Program-made: the position numbers and the translations under genes | The notes under the pieces: model-generated | Database searches by the model: none | Told to the model about the DNA's origin: nothing | What the model saw: the letters and a program-made list of their open reading frames with translations, nothing else | Assembly: GCA_000507305.1 (NCBI GenBank) | Contig: DF241121.1 | Coordinates: 1 to 64,000, forward strand | Direction: 5' to 3' | DNA length: 64,000 nucleotides | Origin: Breviolum minutum Mf 1.05b.01 | Taxonomy: Eukaryota > Sar > Dinophyceae > Suessiales > Symbiodiniaceae | Shown: positions 16,941 through 29,200 of the stretch, one piece after another | Layout of the letters: each line of letters opens with the position of its first letter | Position numbering within the stretch: position 1 is the stretch's first letter

Positions 16941-19309
16941 TGACCTACAATATTGAAGCTGGGTCAATGGAGAGAATGGGCAGGGTTGGTTTCAATTGAG
17001 ATATGTTTTTTGAATCGTTCAGAATCATTGGCTGCTAAAAAACTTTCGAAGGCAAAAGGATGCCCAAAATAATCTGACGTTGATTCGGTGGTGACATTGG
17101 AAGAAAGGCGAAGAGGACAGAGAATCGAGATCTAGATATTTTATAGTACATACAGTATTTATCATCTTTTTCCAGTTGGCTTCGATTCAGGGCGGTACCT
17201 GTGATGTGATATATATATATATTTTCTATTCAAATAATCACTTTCAACTGGAGTTTTTTTGTTTCAACATGGGTAAAATCCACCTTGGCTGTCAACGGGA
17301 GCTTGGGGTTGGCAGAAGAGATGACATGACCTTGGAATCTGTGTGATTCCCCAGAAATTATAGGACACAACGTTGGGTTACTTGGAAGAATCACCAGTGA
17401 TATGATTTGTTTCCTTTCCGAATGTGCTTTTTATATGTATACATTCCTTGAATGCTTGACTTGCACGCTTGAAGGGAAGAAGATCTCTGTTGGCATTTTC
17501 TCCAAAAAAAGTTTGACAGTTGAAACACCATCGCGTTGGAAGTGGGGCGTTCACACCCCACCACACCCAAGTTCTTGTTTGGGCTGATTTGAGGATCTTG
17601 AGGAGTCTTGATGGTTGAGCATCCAGCACTTGTGCTGGTGCCACCCTTTGCCGCAGACGCAGAGATTTCATGATTCGAAGAGGTCAGGAATGTGAAACAA
17701 GCGAGTTCTTGCATGGAAGTTGCTGGTTATACTCAAAGAACCGACTTCGAATTCAATGACTCCTGGCATTTGCTGATTTTTCCTTGTAGCGTAGTGAAGT
17801 ACTGGCTTAGAGCTGGCTGCAAAAAATCCTGCAGTCCTTCAAGTGGCAGAAAGGGATAGGTCCTGACACGGGAGCACAGGATCATTTTCACCCCTACTTG
17901 GGTTGTCACGAGGAGTGCAGGAATACACGTGGCCAAGCATAGGCTATACTGGACTTCTAGCTTGGATGTTATACCCGGATGGCTGAACTGTCATCATTCT
18001 CTTTACCCATCGAGTCCGAAGAACTTCGGAGCTTCTCGACTAGTGCCTGCCAATCTCGGTAAAGCGACAAGTCCTAAGCCTGAAAAAAAAAGGCAGACTC
18101 TTTTGGGCAGGAATTCGGAATACTACTAACAGCAAAATTTGGGACAATTTGGGGACATCAATTGACTCAATTGATTCAGGGAATTTCTTCTTGATGGGTT
18201 ACCCCCCTTCTCTTCCCCTTTGCAGCCACTTTTTTTCGGTCTCGAAGATGCGGAGGTTTCGGTCAACTGCTAAATCGCCCGTAGGCGATTTGATGACGGG
18301 CTTTCGGACTTTTCAATGGTCCAACTTAGCATGCCCCGGCCTCTGGTTGGGGGGGTCATGTTACTATATCACAAATGAAATGGTGAAAACATCATCGAAT
18401 GCTGATATGAACATATTTGTTTTCACTAAGGTCATCATTCCTCCCCCAATCTGCAGAAACATCCCAGCCGAATTCTTCTGTCAGTTCTTTGTGAACCGAA
18501 ATTCTTTGGCTCAAAATCTTGCACAGTTAAATTGAATGTTGCCACTTGCTACGAGAGCCAGACAGATCACAAGCGAAAGGTTCCACGTTTCCAAACCGCT
18601 TCTCGTATCGCCTTTTTGTTGAGTGTCCCGAGCGGTGCAAACAAAAAACATTGGGTAAAAAGAGATTTTCGCTTCCAAGGTTCGGCAAAAAACGGGATAT
18701 TTGCTTCCCCCTATGTTTTTTTTTGGTATTTCCTTCCATCTATGTTTTTGAAAAAGTATTACCCCAAAAACTTCCGGAAATTTTAATATATAAAACGATG
18801 GTGAAACGGAGGCGGTGCTTCCCCAAACCAAACGAATCAAATTCCAGTTGAGTTGAGCATAGCTTTCGATCCTCGGCTGCCATTTTCGATGGTGTGACGT
18901 CGTCACCGTAAACGCCTTCTGAAGCGTCTTCCAGGCGGGCAGGGAAGTCGATGTCGCAAATGTATTTGGAGTTAGATTATGATTATGATAATATAGAATT
19001 GCGACATTGACAATGCATGACAATGCTACATTCATACTGTATATGTATATATTTCTGATGAATTTCCAAGGTACATCACCAGAAATTTCCAACTAATGGG
19101 CCTGAAAATTTACAAATCGAATTATATATACACCTTTCGAATCGATTTCTGCTCTGAACATTTTACATCTCCAAAAACGTGCCAAAAACCGCGCGACGAA
19201 TATCCCTGAACATCAATGCCTGGAAGATGAAAATTCCTCTTGGAAATGGTACCTTTTTTTTCATCTTTTTTGTGGTGACACGTTCACTTTTCGGGGGGGT
19301 AGTAATTTA
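16941..19309. other. gene-poor spacer with weak coding-like patches
   Basis: No phase-linked gene was found. A plus ORF at 18149-18535 (including RFRSTAKSPVGDLMTG) and short coding-like stretches at 18530-18780 are possible but unsupported by splice signals. At 18866-18958 the minus strand reads DFPARLEDASEGVYGDD and TPSKMAAEDRK, while the plus strand reads FRSSAAIFDGVTSSP before a GTAAAC donor at 18910. One of them is probably an exon. Confidence 0.35.
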
Positions 19310-19434
19310 TACCTGGTACCCGAAACAACCAAAATTATTTCATGGATGTTGGTGAAACAACTGTTTTTCATTAGTCAAGATTTGGAATCAATTGAAACAA
19401 CCAGTAAAAGGATGGAGGTTTCAGGTTCCAGGTA
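19310..19434 (+). mobile_element. M5-family palindromic MITE
   Basis: TIRs TACCTGGTACCCGAAAC and GTTTCAGGTTCCAGGTA, with subterminal blocks GGATGTTGGTGAAACAAC and TTGAAACAACCAG. Related copies are at 34047, 44044 and 57064. AT-rich flanks; a TA duplication is possible. Confidence 0.75.
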
Positions 19435-20346
19435 TGTCACATCCATCTAGTGTCCACCACCTCCATCAGTTGCACTGTGGACCTCTCTTGAATTGAAGGC
19501 AATGGGCTACACAGCCGAAGAGGCGTGTAACGAGTTTGATGATTCTGCTTTGTTGCTGCCCAACATCGGGTCCACCATAAGAACCTTGTTACATGGGAAA
19601 ATCAACCCTAAAGATTGACAGGTAGGGTTTCTCCTTTTTTTAGGGTTGTTTCAGGCGATTATGGCAAACCCGGAACATGATGAGGAAGAAGATTATGATT
19701 ATTATGATGAAGGATATGATGATCATTTATGACATTATGATGACCATGATGCCGATGGTGGTGATGATGGTGATGGCCATGGCGATTATGATAACGGCAA
19801 TGGCAATGACCTTTGGGTGCACTACATCCACCGACTTTTCGAAGTTTCGTGTTTTTTTTCCACCACGAACCGGTTCTTTTGACAGAGAGTTTTGCTTGGA
19901 TCATACTTCATCTATATATATAATATATATAAGGTTCCTGTAAAGGGGGTGAAAAGGCCCTGAATCTTCCAACTCGAAAATCCCAAGCAACCAAATCATC
20001 ACGTCGTGATGAAATCTCACCGAGCCACTTGGGCTCAAAAGGTCGACACTTTGGTGGTACGATTGGAAAAGAATGTTGAACGTTAGAAGCTCAGGTGACA
20101 AAATGGGTCATTTTTATGTAGGACCTGTTTGTTTTGGGGGATCAAACTTGATGCTAAAATGTAGGGTAAATTTTGAAGGGATTTCCCTTAGTGCATGATG
20201 TTTAAGTTGGATATTCATTATGACCCAATGGTGAGCAGTGATCAAAAACTAGGAGCTATACGTTTTCCATGAACCATTTGAATCCGTTTTTTTTTTTAAA
20301 AGCCATTCCTTATTTCATGGCTTCTTATACTGTAATTCATCATCCC

Positions 20347-20464
20347 TACTGTTGACGGAAAAAATCCGGCTAACCAGTTGATATGGCCAACATCCCATTA
20401 TTTACAAAAGGTTTTATACATCCAAAAGGTGGTTGGCCTTGGAATTTCTGAACCATCAACAGTA
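20347..20464 (+). mobile_element. M6-family palindromic MITE
   Basis: Left arm TACTGTTGACGGAAAAAATCC, right arm GGAATTTCTGAACCATCAACAGTA. The family consensus seen across copies is ACTGTTGATGGTTCAGAAAT at both ends. Copies also occur near 25.0, 34.6, 38.1 and 43.2 kb. Confidence 0.75.
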
Positions 20465-20725
20465 TGTAACTGTACCCCTACATAAGCTCAGGTTGATGGG
20501 CGGTTGACAGTTGATGGTGGGCTGGAAAAGGAGATGGCCCTTTCTGAAAAAAAATTCAGCAGGTTGCCTTCACTCTGCAGGATTTTTCGGGATTTTTTCG
20601 ACTCAGACCCTCGATCGGCTTCAAGACCCGGATTTTAAGCCGAAGAAATGGACTGCCTCGATTTCTGAAAAGATAGGAATTTTCTCAAACCTTTTTTTCG
20701 ATGCATCAACACCGAAAAATTGACC

Positions 20726-20851
20726 TGGGTGTTTCCAAAAATAGGGGTACTGTACCCCAAAATGGATGGTTTATATTCTAATGGAAAACCACAATTTACA
20801 AATGGATGATTTGGGGGGTTTCACCTACCACCATTTTAGGAAACCCCCACC
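20726..20851 (+). mobile_element. M1-family palindromic MITE
   Basis: Left arm TGGGTGTTTCCAAAAATAGG, right arm TTAGGAAACCCCCA, with the family core CCCCAAAATGGATGGTTTAT. It has a small internal insertion (TTCACC) compared with the 7042 copy. Confidence 0.75.
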
Positions 20852-21049
20852 TAGAAATTGTGGAAACTGTTCCTCCGCACAAAGAATGGTTCTGAAAATG
20901 TGCCAAGTATTGAACCAGGTCAGTTGGCCACCCTCGATTCGGCCGTCAAGGGTCGGGCGTGCGGAAGCCCTTTGCGAAAAAATCCTCTGCACTTGGCGGG
21001 GGGAGGGGTTGGGTCACAAGGGAGGATTCTTTCTTTGCTTTGCTTTCTT

Positions 21050-21303
21050 TGTGTTTGTTTGTTTGTTTGTTTGTTTGCTTTCTTTGTTTGTTTGTTTCTT
21101 TGTTTGTTTGTTTGTTTGTTTGTTTGTTTGTTTGTTTGCTTTCTTTGTTTGTTTGTTTCTTTGTTTGTTTGTTTGTTTGCTTTCTTTGTTTGTTTGTTTC
21201 TTTGTTTGTTTGTTTGTTTGCTTTCTTTGTTTGTTTGTTTCTTTGTTTGTTTGTTTGTTTGCTTTCTTTGTTTGTTTGTTTGTTTGTTTGTTTGTTTGTT
21301 TGT
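21050..21303 (+). repeat. TTTG array with higher-order CTTT periodicity
   Basis: Pure TTTG tetramers are punctuated by GCTTTC and TTTC, so that a larger unit (about 41-43 nt, TTTGCTTTCTTTG then TTTG and TTTCTTTG words) repeats several times. All three plus frames are open over it, which explains the long Phe/Cys/Leu/Val readings; these are not genes. Confidence 0.9.
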
Positions 21304-21877
21304 GCGCTTGTCGGTGATGTGGGTGGGAGCGTTCTACGTGCGTTTTAGTTGATGTTTGTTGCCACTAAACTTTAGCAACTATGAGCAGTGATGTTAGTCG
21401 ATGTTTAGTGACTAAAGAGCAGTTATCCAATTGAACTGATTTTATTTTATCTGATTCTTTTCAAATATTTTCAATCTGTGTTTGAAACTAAGAGCTTGGT
21501 AGAGATTTGCGAAGATTAGGAAGATCAACCAAGCAAGTCTTTCTTCCTCTCAAACTGCACTTGAGGGGTCACTGTTTCAATTTCTCTTCACTTTTTTTTG
21601 TTTTTGATTGTTTGGAATTGGAGCGTTCTCCCGTACAGTTCATGCAAGTTTCATGCCAGCTTTTTTCCTCAGTTTCCCTTGATCGGAGGATCTGCCTATC
21701 TTGGGTTTTCAATTTTTCTCCAGAAGGTTGTTCTACATCATGTCTTTCAATAGATTCTGTTCGAATTCCAAAGCAGACAATAAAACGAAGCAAATAGATA
21801 TAGATACCCAAAATAGCCATATCTGAAAAGAAATTGTTTTTTTTCTCCAAATTCCGAAGCATCATTTTTTCAACAAC

Positions 21878-21984
21878 CTCCCTGAAACTAACAGCCAGTT
21901 TGCACCTGAAAAGAGATGGTTGGAAGACGATCGTTTCCTTTTGGGCTGGCCTATTTTCAGGTGCGAACTGTTAGTTTCAGGGAG
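21878..21984 (+). mobile_element. M3-family palindromic MITE
   Basis: CTCCCTGAAACTAACAGCC on the left pairs with GAACTGTTAGTTTCAGGGAG on the right. The interior carries the family words GGTTGGAAGACGATCG and TTTTGGGCTGGCC. This is the best preserved M3 copy. Confidence 0.85.
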
Positions 21985-22454
21985 TGTAATGGAGTGTATC
22001 CAGCTTATAAAAACATTTCCAGGGTGCTAGCTGCTAGCTGCTGAGGGCCGAGCGTGACTTGTTGAGCACGGCCGAAGCTACACGAGATTTGTTACTGAAA
22101 GCCGTGCGGATGGCCCAGGGATGAAAACAGATGTGGGTGCTGAGGGCCTTTGTTTTTTTTAAACATGTCTCCCTGAAGCAAAACAGTGGTCATTAAATTA
22201 CCCAAAACCCCCTACTCTGGTTTCTCACCGGGTGGAGTCAAATTGATGTTCTTCACCGGGTAATGGAGCCGTATCTCCAGTTGCAAACTCGCCGAAGACT
22301 CTCCCAGGTGAAAGGCGAAAAAGAGAAGCTGGAGCGGAATTTTTGGCGGATTTTTTTCAGGGTTTCGGCATTTTTTGTGTGTGTTTTTTGGGGGGCAGGT
22401 GGAGAGTTTGAGTTAAAAATGATTGAGGTACTTGTCTTGTTGTATCTGGAGGGG

Positions 22455-22565
22455 TGTACTCCCCTCAAAAAGTTAGCATGACAATAGAAAAGGAACCAGT
22501 TGAAGATGGGTCTCCTATTCAAAAATTAGTGATTTTCCATTGTCATGTTAGTTTTCTGGGGTGTA
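22455..22565 (+). mobile_element. M7-family palindromic MITE
   Basis: Arms TACTCCCCTCAAAAAGTTAG and GTTAGTTTTCTGGGGTGTA, with a GCATGACAATAGAAAA / TTTTCCATTGTCATGTTAG inner pairing. Related to copies at 28011 and 57573. Confidence 0.7.
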
Positions 22566-23280
22566 AATCTTTTTTATACCAACGACCTGGGGATGAGCAA
22601 GACAAACCCACAAATTCAGGGGTTGGCCGGCCATGGTTGGCAAATCTTCAAAGTCAATGGGAAACACATGTTTGAAGGGTTGTATGGCGAAGTTGTAGCG
22701 TACTTGGAGAGTTAGATGTAGCAGCCGGTTCTTATCTTCTTATTTTTCTCCTAGCACATACCGGAATTTAGAAGATGATACCCATGAATCCTCACGCAGC
22801 AAAGCAGTACAAGCAATACAAGCAGTATAAAGGCCTAAAAGAATGACCCTTTACCCCAAGCAATAGTGTTCCAAAGGATTTGCGTGTATATACATATATG
22901 ATATATACATGATATATTGCACAGTGCCTTCATTTGATCAGTACCCTGAAGTTTTGATTGGAAGGTTGGATGATATGATAATAACCTCTGGAGCTCCAAT
23001 CGAATCATGCAGTGCTGGTTGCAGGTGCTGTCCCCTGATAAAACAATGACAGTTCAAAGATTTTTCCCCCTTTTTTTTCCAACGCTTTCCAAAACAAGGA
23101 AACATAAAAAAAAACACATCCAACATTTTGGAAGAACAGTTTTTTCTGCCTCGGAAAATTTGGTAAAATAAATTAAACGCCAGCGAAATTTTGTCCGTTC
23201 TTTCTAGGGTACCATGGCGGCTTGTCAACACCGAGATTTTTCCCGAGATTTTTCGGACCAAGATATTCGCAGACCTTTCA

Positions 23281-23393
23281 CTAGGTGGTGGTTTCCAATA
23301 ATTTTTTATTTTCACCCCGATCCTTGGGGAAGATGAAGCCATTTTGACGATCATTAGTGTTCAACTGGGTTGAATCAAACAAAAACCAACTAG
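23281..23393 (+). mobile_element. M2-family palindromic element flanked by a 22-23 bp direct repeat
   Basis: CTAGGTGGTGGTTTCC...AACCAACTAG with the family core (TTTTCACCCC, TTTTGACGA). The left flank 23259-23280 and right flank 23394-23416 are near-identical (CAAGATATTCGCAGACC... and CAAGATAATTCACAGACC..., then TTTCA), differing by one inserted A and one G/A. On the minus strand each flank contains TGAAAG|GTCTG. Confidence 0.8.
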
Positions 23394-23458
23394 CAAGATA
23401 ATTCACAGACCTTTCATGATGATCTGGTTGATTTGTTGTTGATTTGTCCCGAGCTAAG

Positions 23459-23573
23459 ATTCAGATTCTCCAGGACCAGGTCTTTGGTGGCAGTTGCGAA
23501 CGCATTGGACGCCTGCGACTGTGCTTGGATCCCCCGAAGTGCCTTCCCTTCCTCCCCCACGCTGCTGCTGACG
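23459..23573 (+). CDS. coding-like exon, strand and frame uncertain
   Basis: From AG at 23457-23458 one plus frame reads IQILQDQVFGGSCERIGR, then LRLCLDPPKCLPFLPHAAAD, to a GT donor (GTCCGT). Another plus frame (RSLVAVANALDACDCAWIP) and the minus strand (SSVGEEGKALRGIQAQSQAS) are also open. The composition says an exon is here; I cannot fix the strand. It could be a 5' exon of gene F. Confidence 0.35.
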
Positions 23574-24171
23574 TCCGTTGAGGGGGTTGCTTGGGAAGCT
23601 TCCAAGGAGAGGTGGTAGGAAGCTAGATATATAGGGATTATATAGGGATTATATGATATGATTATATTTTTCAAAGGGGTTGAAACCACCAAATAGGAAA
23701 ATGTTGGAATGGTAAGTAAAAGTGGAGGAGAGGTTGGGTCTTTAAGTGAAAAATATGGAACAATGCAAGCTCCATGGAAGGTGAAGCATCAAAGTGATGA
23801 GATCTCAACAAGCATCAGCGCTTGTCACATCTTTGCACCTGCAGCAGGATGAAGTGGTTTGACGGTCGAACATAGGTGGGAGAGGAATTCCCCATGATAA
23901 AAAAAACATCCATCCTATCTCTGATGCCAAATTATACCTCGTGTGTTGAATGTTTAAGCAGATCCATATCTATAGGTAGCCAAATTGGCACATTTTTTTT
24001 TGTGGCGACCTTTCCCCAGGTCAAAAAAAAATTACCAGATGCGAAAAAAGCCTTACTCCCAAAAAAAACCAAAAAAAACGCCACAAGAAACCAAGCTTGT
24101 TTTTACCAGACCAAAAAAAACTACCCAAAAGCTAAAACCTGGTGGTTTCTTCAAACCCGCAACCCGGACGA

Positions 24172-24288
24172 CCGGGCGGCGTGAAAACACGCCGCCATGC
24201 GGCGAAACCCCGTGCGTCGCCATGGCCGTGTTTCGGATTCAGCCGCCGCCGACGGGAACTCTGCGGCTCAGCCAAGAAGTGGCTAAAA
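24172..24288 (+). CDS. coding-like GC-rich exon, unknown protein
   Basis: A locally GC-rich stretch reads ENTPPCGETPCVAMAVFR then IQPPPTGTLRLSQEVAKM before a GT donor (GTTGTTGG). The left part contains a small palindrome (GCGGCGTG / CACGCCGC). The minus strand gives an Arg-rich alternative. Possibly upstream gene F. Confidence 0.35.
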
Positions 24289-25003
24289 TGGTTGTTGGTC
24301 ATTTTGAGGGAGTTATTTCCCCTACCAAAAATCGGGCATGAAATTTGGGTTGGTAATACATTTGGGTTGGTAAAATGAAATCGTGTCAACGGAAGTTTAG
24401 TCGAGAAACTTCTCAGATCTAAACAACATCCCACATCACATCACATGACAGAAGAGCACATCACGTCAAAAGACTATATTGCAGCTAGTACCAAAACCAA
24501 CAGAATACCACATCGCTCAAACAAGACGCCACATATCCTAAAAATCCCATGATGCCGTTTAGAATATGCCGTTCTGGTGCTTTGTTTGTTTTTTTTTAGG
24601 ATGTATGCAGGTAATCAAGTTTTTGGTTGAGCTATGTAACTTGACCAGAACAAAAGAAATGTGCACCAGCTATCGGCTCTCTAAGTTGCATTTCCAGTGA
24701 CACATCCCCCAACAATGGAGCATGTAGTGATGTGATGTGGTCACTGTGTAGGACGTGGTGTTATTTGATTTGGTGTGAGAGGTAGGATCTTCGTTTGTGT
24801 CATGTGATCTTTGGATTTATTTTTTTGTGTTTGTAAGGTCTCATGTGGGTATGATGTGATGTAAATCAGAGGCGTTGTCATCATAGTTGTTACTCCCCAG
24901 CAAACTGAATATGTCCTGCGAAAATCAGTGGTTGAAAGATGGATTTCATCTCCTTTTCAAATGGTCCCTTTTTCCGAAACATGTTAATTTTCTGGGCTTA
25001 ACT

Positions 25004-25118
25004 TCTGTTGATGGAAGAAATCCTGTACCACCTGACGTGTGTTTTCAGCCCCTCTAACTAATGGGACAAACTACCAACCTCAACTGGTGAACGCCGGATT
25101 TCCGAACCATCAACAGTA
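25004..25118 (+). mobile_element. M6-family palindromic MITE
   Basis: Left CTTCTGTTGATGGAAGAAAT, right GGATTTCCGAACCATCAACAG, with the CCAACCTCAACTGGTGAACG inner block that is shared, inverted, with the 43169 copy. Confidence 0.7.
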
Positions 25119-25273
25119 GCTTGAGAATTGGAAAAACCATCACGTTACAAGCTGCTAAGATGCCATGCTGAGGTATTCGGTGCTTCAAAAAGCCAAGCCA
25201 GGATGGAGCAACAAAGACCTTTTGAAGGTTGGAGGGGAGATTTGAGATGATTTGGGATGTATGATTTGGGTGC

Positions 25274-25280
25274 AGTGATG

Positions 25281-25319
<39 letters not shown>

Positions 25320-25372
25320 TGTTTGATTGATTGTTTGTTTGTTTGTTTGTTTGTTTGTTTGTTTGTTTGTTT
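25274..25372 (+). repeat. GATT then GTTT tetranucleotide repeat
   Basis: About 11 GATT units (TTGA phase) switch through one GTTTGATT block to about 9 GTTT units. Minus-strand Asn/Gln/Ile/Lys/Thr readings over it are repeat artefacts. Confidence 0.95.
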
Positions 25373-25540
25373 GACGCATACTCGTGATCATCACAAATGA
25401 CTTGAACTTGAAAACCTAAGGATGGAAGATGATTTTTTTCGTTTTGAAAGGGTTGATTTTTGGACACATGCCGCCGTTGGTCTTCTCTCACATGAAAACA
25501 CATCCATCCATTTTTTTAATTCGTTTTTTCAAATCATACT

Positions 25541-25683
25541 TTGATCAACTAATGGTTAATTGGTGGTTTGGGCACCGGGTGGTTTGGATATTTGAGATCC
25601 CTGAACATGAAAGTTACTTGGGATTCGAATCGGGGGTTACTCCGATTCGAGGGCCCCAAACCACCAATTTACCATCATTGATC
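25541..25683 (+). mobile_element. M8-family palindromic MITE
   Basis: GATCAACTAATGGTTAATTGG followed by TGGTTTGGG on the left pairs with CCCAAACCACCAATTTACC and a GATC on the right. The centre has a second hairpin (GGATTCGAATCGG / CCGATTCGAGGGCC). A sister copy is at 42484-42596. Confidence 0.65.
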
Positions 25684-25685
25684 CT

Positions 25686-25902
25686 CATGGCTTCGTTGGA
25701 ATCAATGCAACAAATTCAATTCGGGTTCATCCCAGAGTTCCTTGCAGATGGAACCATCCGCAGGTCATATGAGCAAAAAAGGGCCCAAACGGTTGTTTAG
25801 GGTTTATTATAGGGGATGAAATATGGAAAGTAAGGCCGCTTTTTTTTTTTCGTGGCTCATTTGAAGGACACCGTGCTTCTGGCAGTTTTGCTGGCTGGGT
25901 GT
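25686..25902 (+). CDS. two coding-like exon fragments upstream of gene F
   Basis: 25688-25759 reads MASLESMQQIQFGFIPEF then LADGTIR to an AG|GTCATA donor. 25870-25901 reads DTVLLAVLLAG to a GG|GTGTCA donor after a poly-T tract, a hydrophobic stretch. Either may be a 5' exon of gene F. The phase between them (2 out, 0 in as read) does not match, so at least one call is incomplete. Confidence 0.3.
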
Positions 25903-26220
25903 CATAGAGATTTGACGAGGAACATTTCGGATGCCTCCCAATCCCTTCAAGATTTATTCATTGGGTCCTGCCCAAACACTAGAAAACCAGTGGACATCGT
26001 GAAAGTTAAAAAACGGGTGCCCTTCGTAAACATGAATCATACATTTGGCTACCCACTGTGATACAGGGTTTTGTTTCCAAACCCCAAACTAAGTCATATC
26101 TATCCCAAAGAACCAGGAGATGTTAATGGATGTTCCTTGGATCCTAAGCCCCACCTCAATACAGTTTTCATCACATTTTATCTCTTTTGCTTGGATTTTT
26201 TTTGGATCTTCTGCATCTAG

Positions 26221-29200
26221 GTGTACCAGAAGTTGCAAAAAGTCTCCATCACAGTGCCTGGGCTGGTGAGGGTTGTGGAAGGTGAGACAGGTGTTTGTTG
26301 GGATTTCTTGGTTCACATGCCATGCCTCCGATGGGAGGGAGGGAAATTTAGTGTAAATTTAACATGCCTGTATTGTTGGCACAAAAGAAACTTCATGATT
26401 TCAAGGAGAGATGAGATACTTAAAGAAACGAAATCAAAAAAAATACTTGTATACTTTCATTTGTAAATTTGGTCTAGAACTATGCGTATGTAAGTTTTTT
26501 TTCGAATTCAGACTACCTTTAAAAGATATTTCGGGGGTTAATTTAGATACTTTCTTCGGAACGGTATTATCATATATTGGTTTGTCCCCCCTCCCAGTAA
26601 CGGTGGCATTTTAACCGGTTAAGGTTGGGATCCCGGAACCTAAAAGATATAATGTCATCCTGGTGGTGACGAGCCAGCATCCTGGGCAGGGGGACAACCC
26701 AATACATTGGGGTTGATTTCTTTTAATATAGTGGAAACTCATCTTTCTGGTACTAATATATAAAACTTGGGGCAATATCATATACATTAACCACTGTTAT
26801 ATATTGGGGTATTAGCATATATTGGGGGTTAATGATCCTAACCTTTCTGTTTCGTCCCATTTTTTCCTCACCATTTCAATCTATGATCTCCTGAGGATGG
26901 CGAATCCTTGGCTCGTGCCGTGTCGGAAGGACTCGTCAACTTGGGGATGCCACCGGCTTTCCTTTCACCTGGAAGGATTTTGTATGGCAACAAACTGACC
27001 CAAAATGATGGAGAACATCTCGCGAAGTAGTTGGGATGCTGAAAAAAAGCTCCGTCATTTCCTGGCATATTTAACTGGGTAAACTCAACCCCAGTTGGTC
27101 TTGATGAAGTTTTCGAATCAATGGCGGCGGGAAAAAAAATCCAGAAAGAGTTTCCCAAAGGAAAAAACTCATCAAAATTATATCCTAGATATTTTTTTTT
27201 GGGTTGATCACGGACTGTTACAAGAGTGGAAGGTAAATTAAGTTTTCGTTTGATAAACAGAAGAAGCAAACCCAACCATATCACAAGGGGCAGCGGCATC
27301 AAATTAAACCCATTCTGGGGGGATCAGACCATGCAATTGCATGGTAATTTGGAGTGATTTCCCCTTATAAATTGTGCATGAAGTTTGGGTTGGTGTCATT
27401 CGTCTAATGACCCAAAAACATATCACAAACAAAAAGCCCCAAAAACATATTCAGTGAAATTTCTCAACAAAAACCGGCAAACAACTTGCTAGCTTCCAGG
27501 ATCTCTTAACAACATCCTGGCAGAAGCTGGTGAAAAACGCTTGAAGACGTCCACCCTTCAACTGCTGAGGCCTCCTGCGAGGGAAGTGATGGATGGATTT
27601 AGTCAACCTACTGGGGATGGCCCCCCCCCAGAAATATCTAACCATTGGGTTTCCCAACAATAAGGGCCGGCTATTTGAAGCCTCATTTCATGAGGTGGGG
27701 GGGTGGTACATTAGGGGGGGTGATCAGCCATAATGGGAGTGGAATGGGAGTTTTTGTTTTTATAGAGGATTCAAACATGCGGGAAGCGATGTGTTTTTAT
27801 TGTGTTTGGGGGGTTTGGACTGAAAGTTGGTCTGGAATTGGCTCGTCAACCTACCCCGACCCGTAACGCAGCCCCTTCAGAAATAAAGGTTCAAGTAGCC
27901 GGCCTTATTAAGGGAAACTCAATGGAGAAATATAAGCCCGGATCATGAGGCGGATTACGTTACGGGGGGTAGGTTGATTAGCCAACAACAAAAAGGAACA
28001 TCGTGTTTCTTACCCTCCCCCTAACTAACATGACAGGAGGGAAAAAACAACCATGAATGAATCAAGATGTATCTCCTATTGAAAATGGTGATTTTCCAGG
28101 CTGCCATGTTAGTTTTTGGAAAAGGGGAGGGTGGTAACTCTGAAAATCCCCTCAGTTTCAGCGGCCCGTTTCCAGCGATCAGATTGGCCAGCCGCGACCC
28201 TGCACGGTCCAAAGTGAATGACATCGAGGACCTTGATTCATGAGTGACAATGGTGTGACCAACATGTGGTGTGACAACATGATCATGGCTATTCAACCTA
28301 CCCCCGCCTTAATGATCATAAAGGCCTTATTTCTGGGGCGCAGTAGGTAGGGGGGGGTTGGTTGACTAGCCATAAAATGATGATGATATAGTATTCTCAA
28401 GCTTTTTTCTTAATTAAACTCTGACTTCCATGTTGTGCTGGAACAAAATTACCCAATCCTGAAACAAAAAGTGTTTTTGGAGATGAAGTTTCGGCTCGGG
28501 GCCACAAAACTCACAGGAAAAAACACAACTTTGAGGAAATCAGTCAGTGATGGTTGCATGTCGATTAGCTCCCGACTTCTTGCTGTTTTTATTTTTGGAC
28601 TTACGATTTTTTTCCAGAAATTTGTGCATGTCCAAATCCTCTCCGTGGTAAAGGCATAGAGTTGAATTTTTCTCAAGTGAAGTGACAACCATAATTCTTG
28701 CTGGGCTTGTGCTACTGGTAAGAGCCTTTCAAACCTTTGTTCTCTTTTCGATACCTTTTTCGAAATGAATGCTTGATGACGACAACAGCAGAACTCTTTT
28801 TAATGGCCATCTTTATTCTACTGTTTGTTGAACAGCCTCCTCTTCGATTTGACATAAGCATACTCATACTTCCCATCTCTTCATACTTACCATCTCTTCA
28901 TACTTGCCATCTCTTCATACATTTGTAGTTTGCTCTTGTATTTGTTTTTCTCTTACTTCAGTACTTATCACGCATTTTGTAGGCACCTTTAGCCTTTATC
29001 AATGACTAGGTCGACATTGCTCCAATGAAACAGCTGCAAAGATTTGTAGTTATTTTTAAAACATAGATTTTCCCTAGGCCTGACACGGACTACAATCTTT
29101 AAGACATTTATTGTCTTTCATTTTGGATAAATAAAAATGCATAGACACGACGATTTTTCTGCAAGATGATTTCGACCAACTTGTTTTGTGCCTGCCAACT

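Noticed and set aside
18511-19092. 193-codon minus ORF
   Set aside because: Composition is mixed and no splice or domain support; only a short part (18866-18958) looks coding.
20766-21352. three plus ORFs of 129-183 codons (Phe/Cys/Leu/Val)
   Set aside because: Open frames result from the TTTG repeat, whose period shifts all frames equally.
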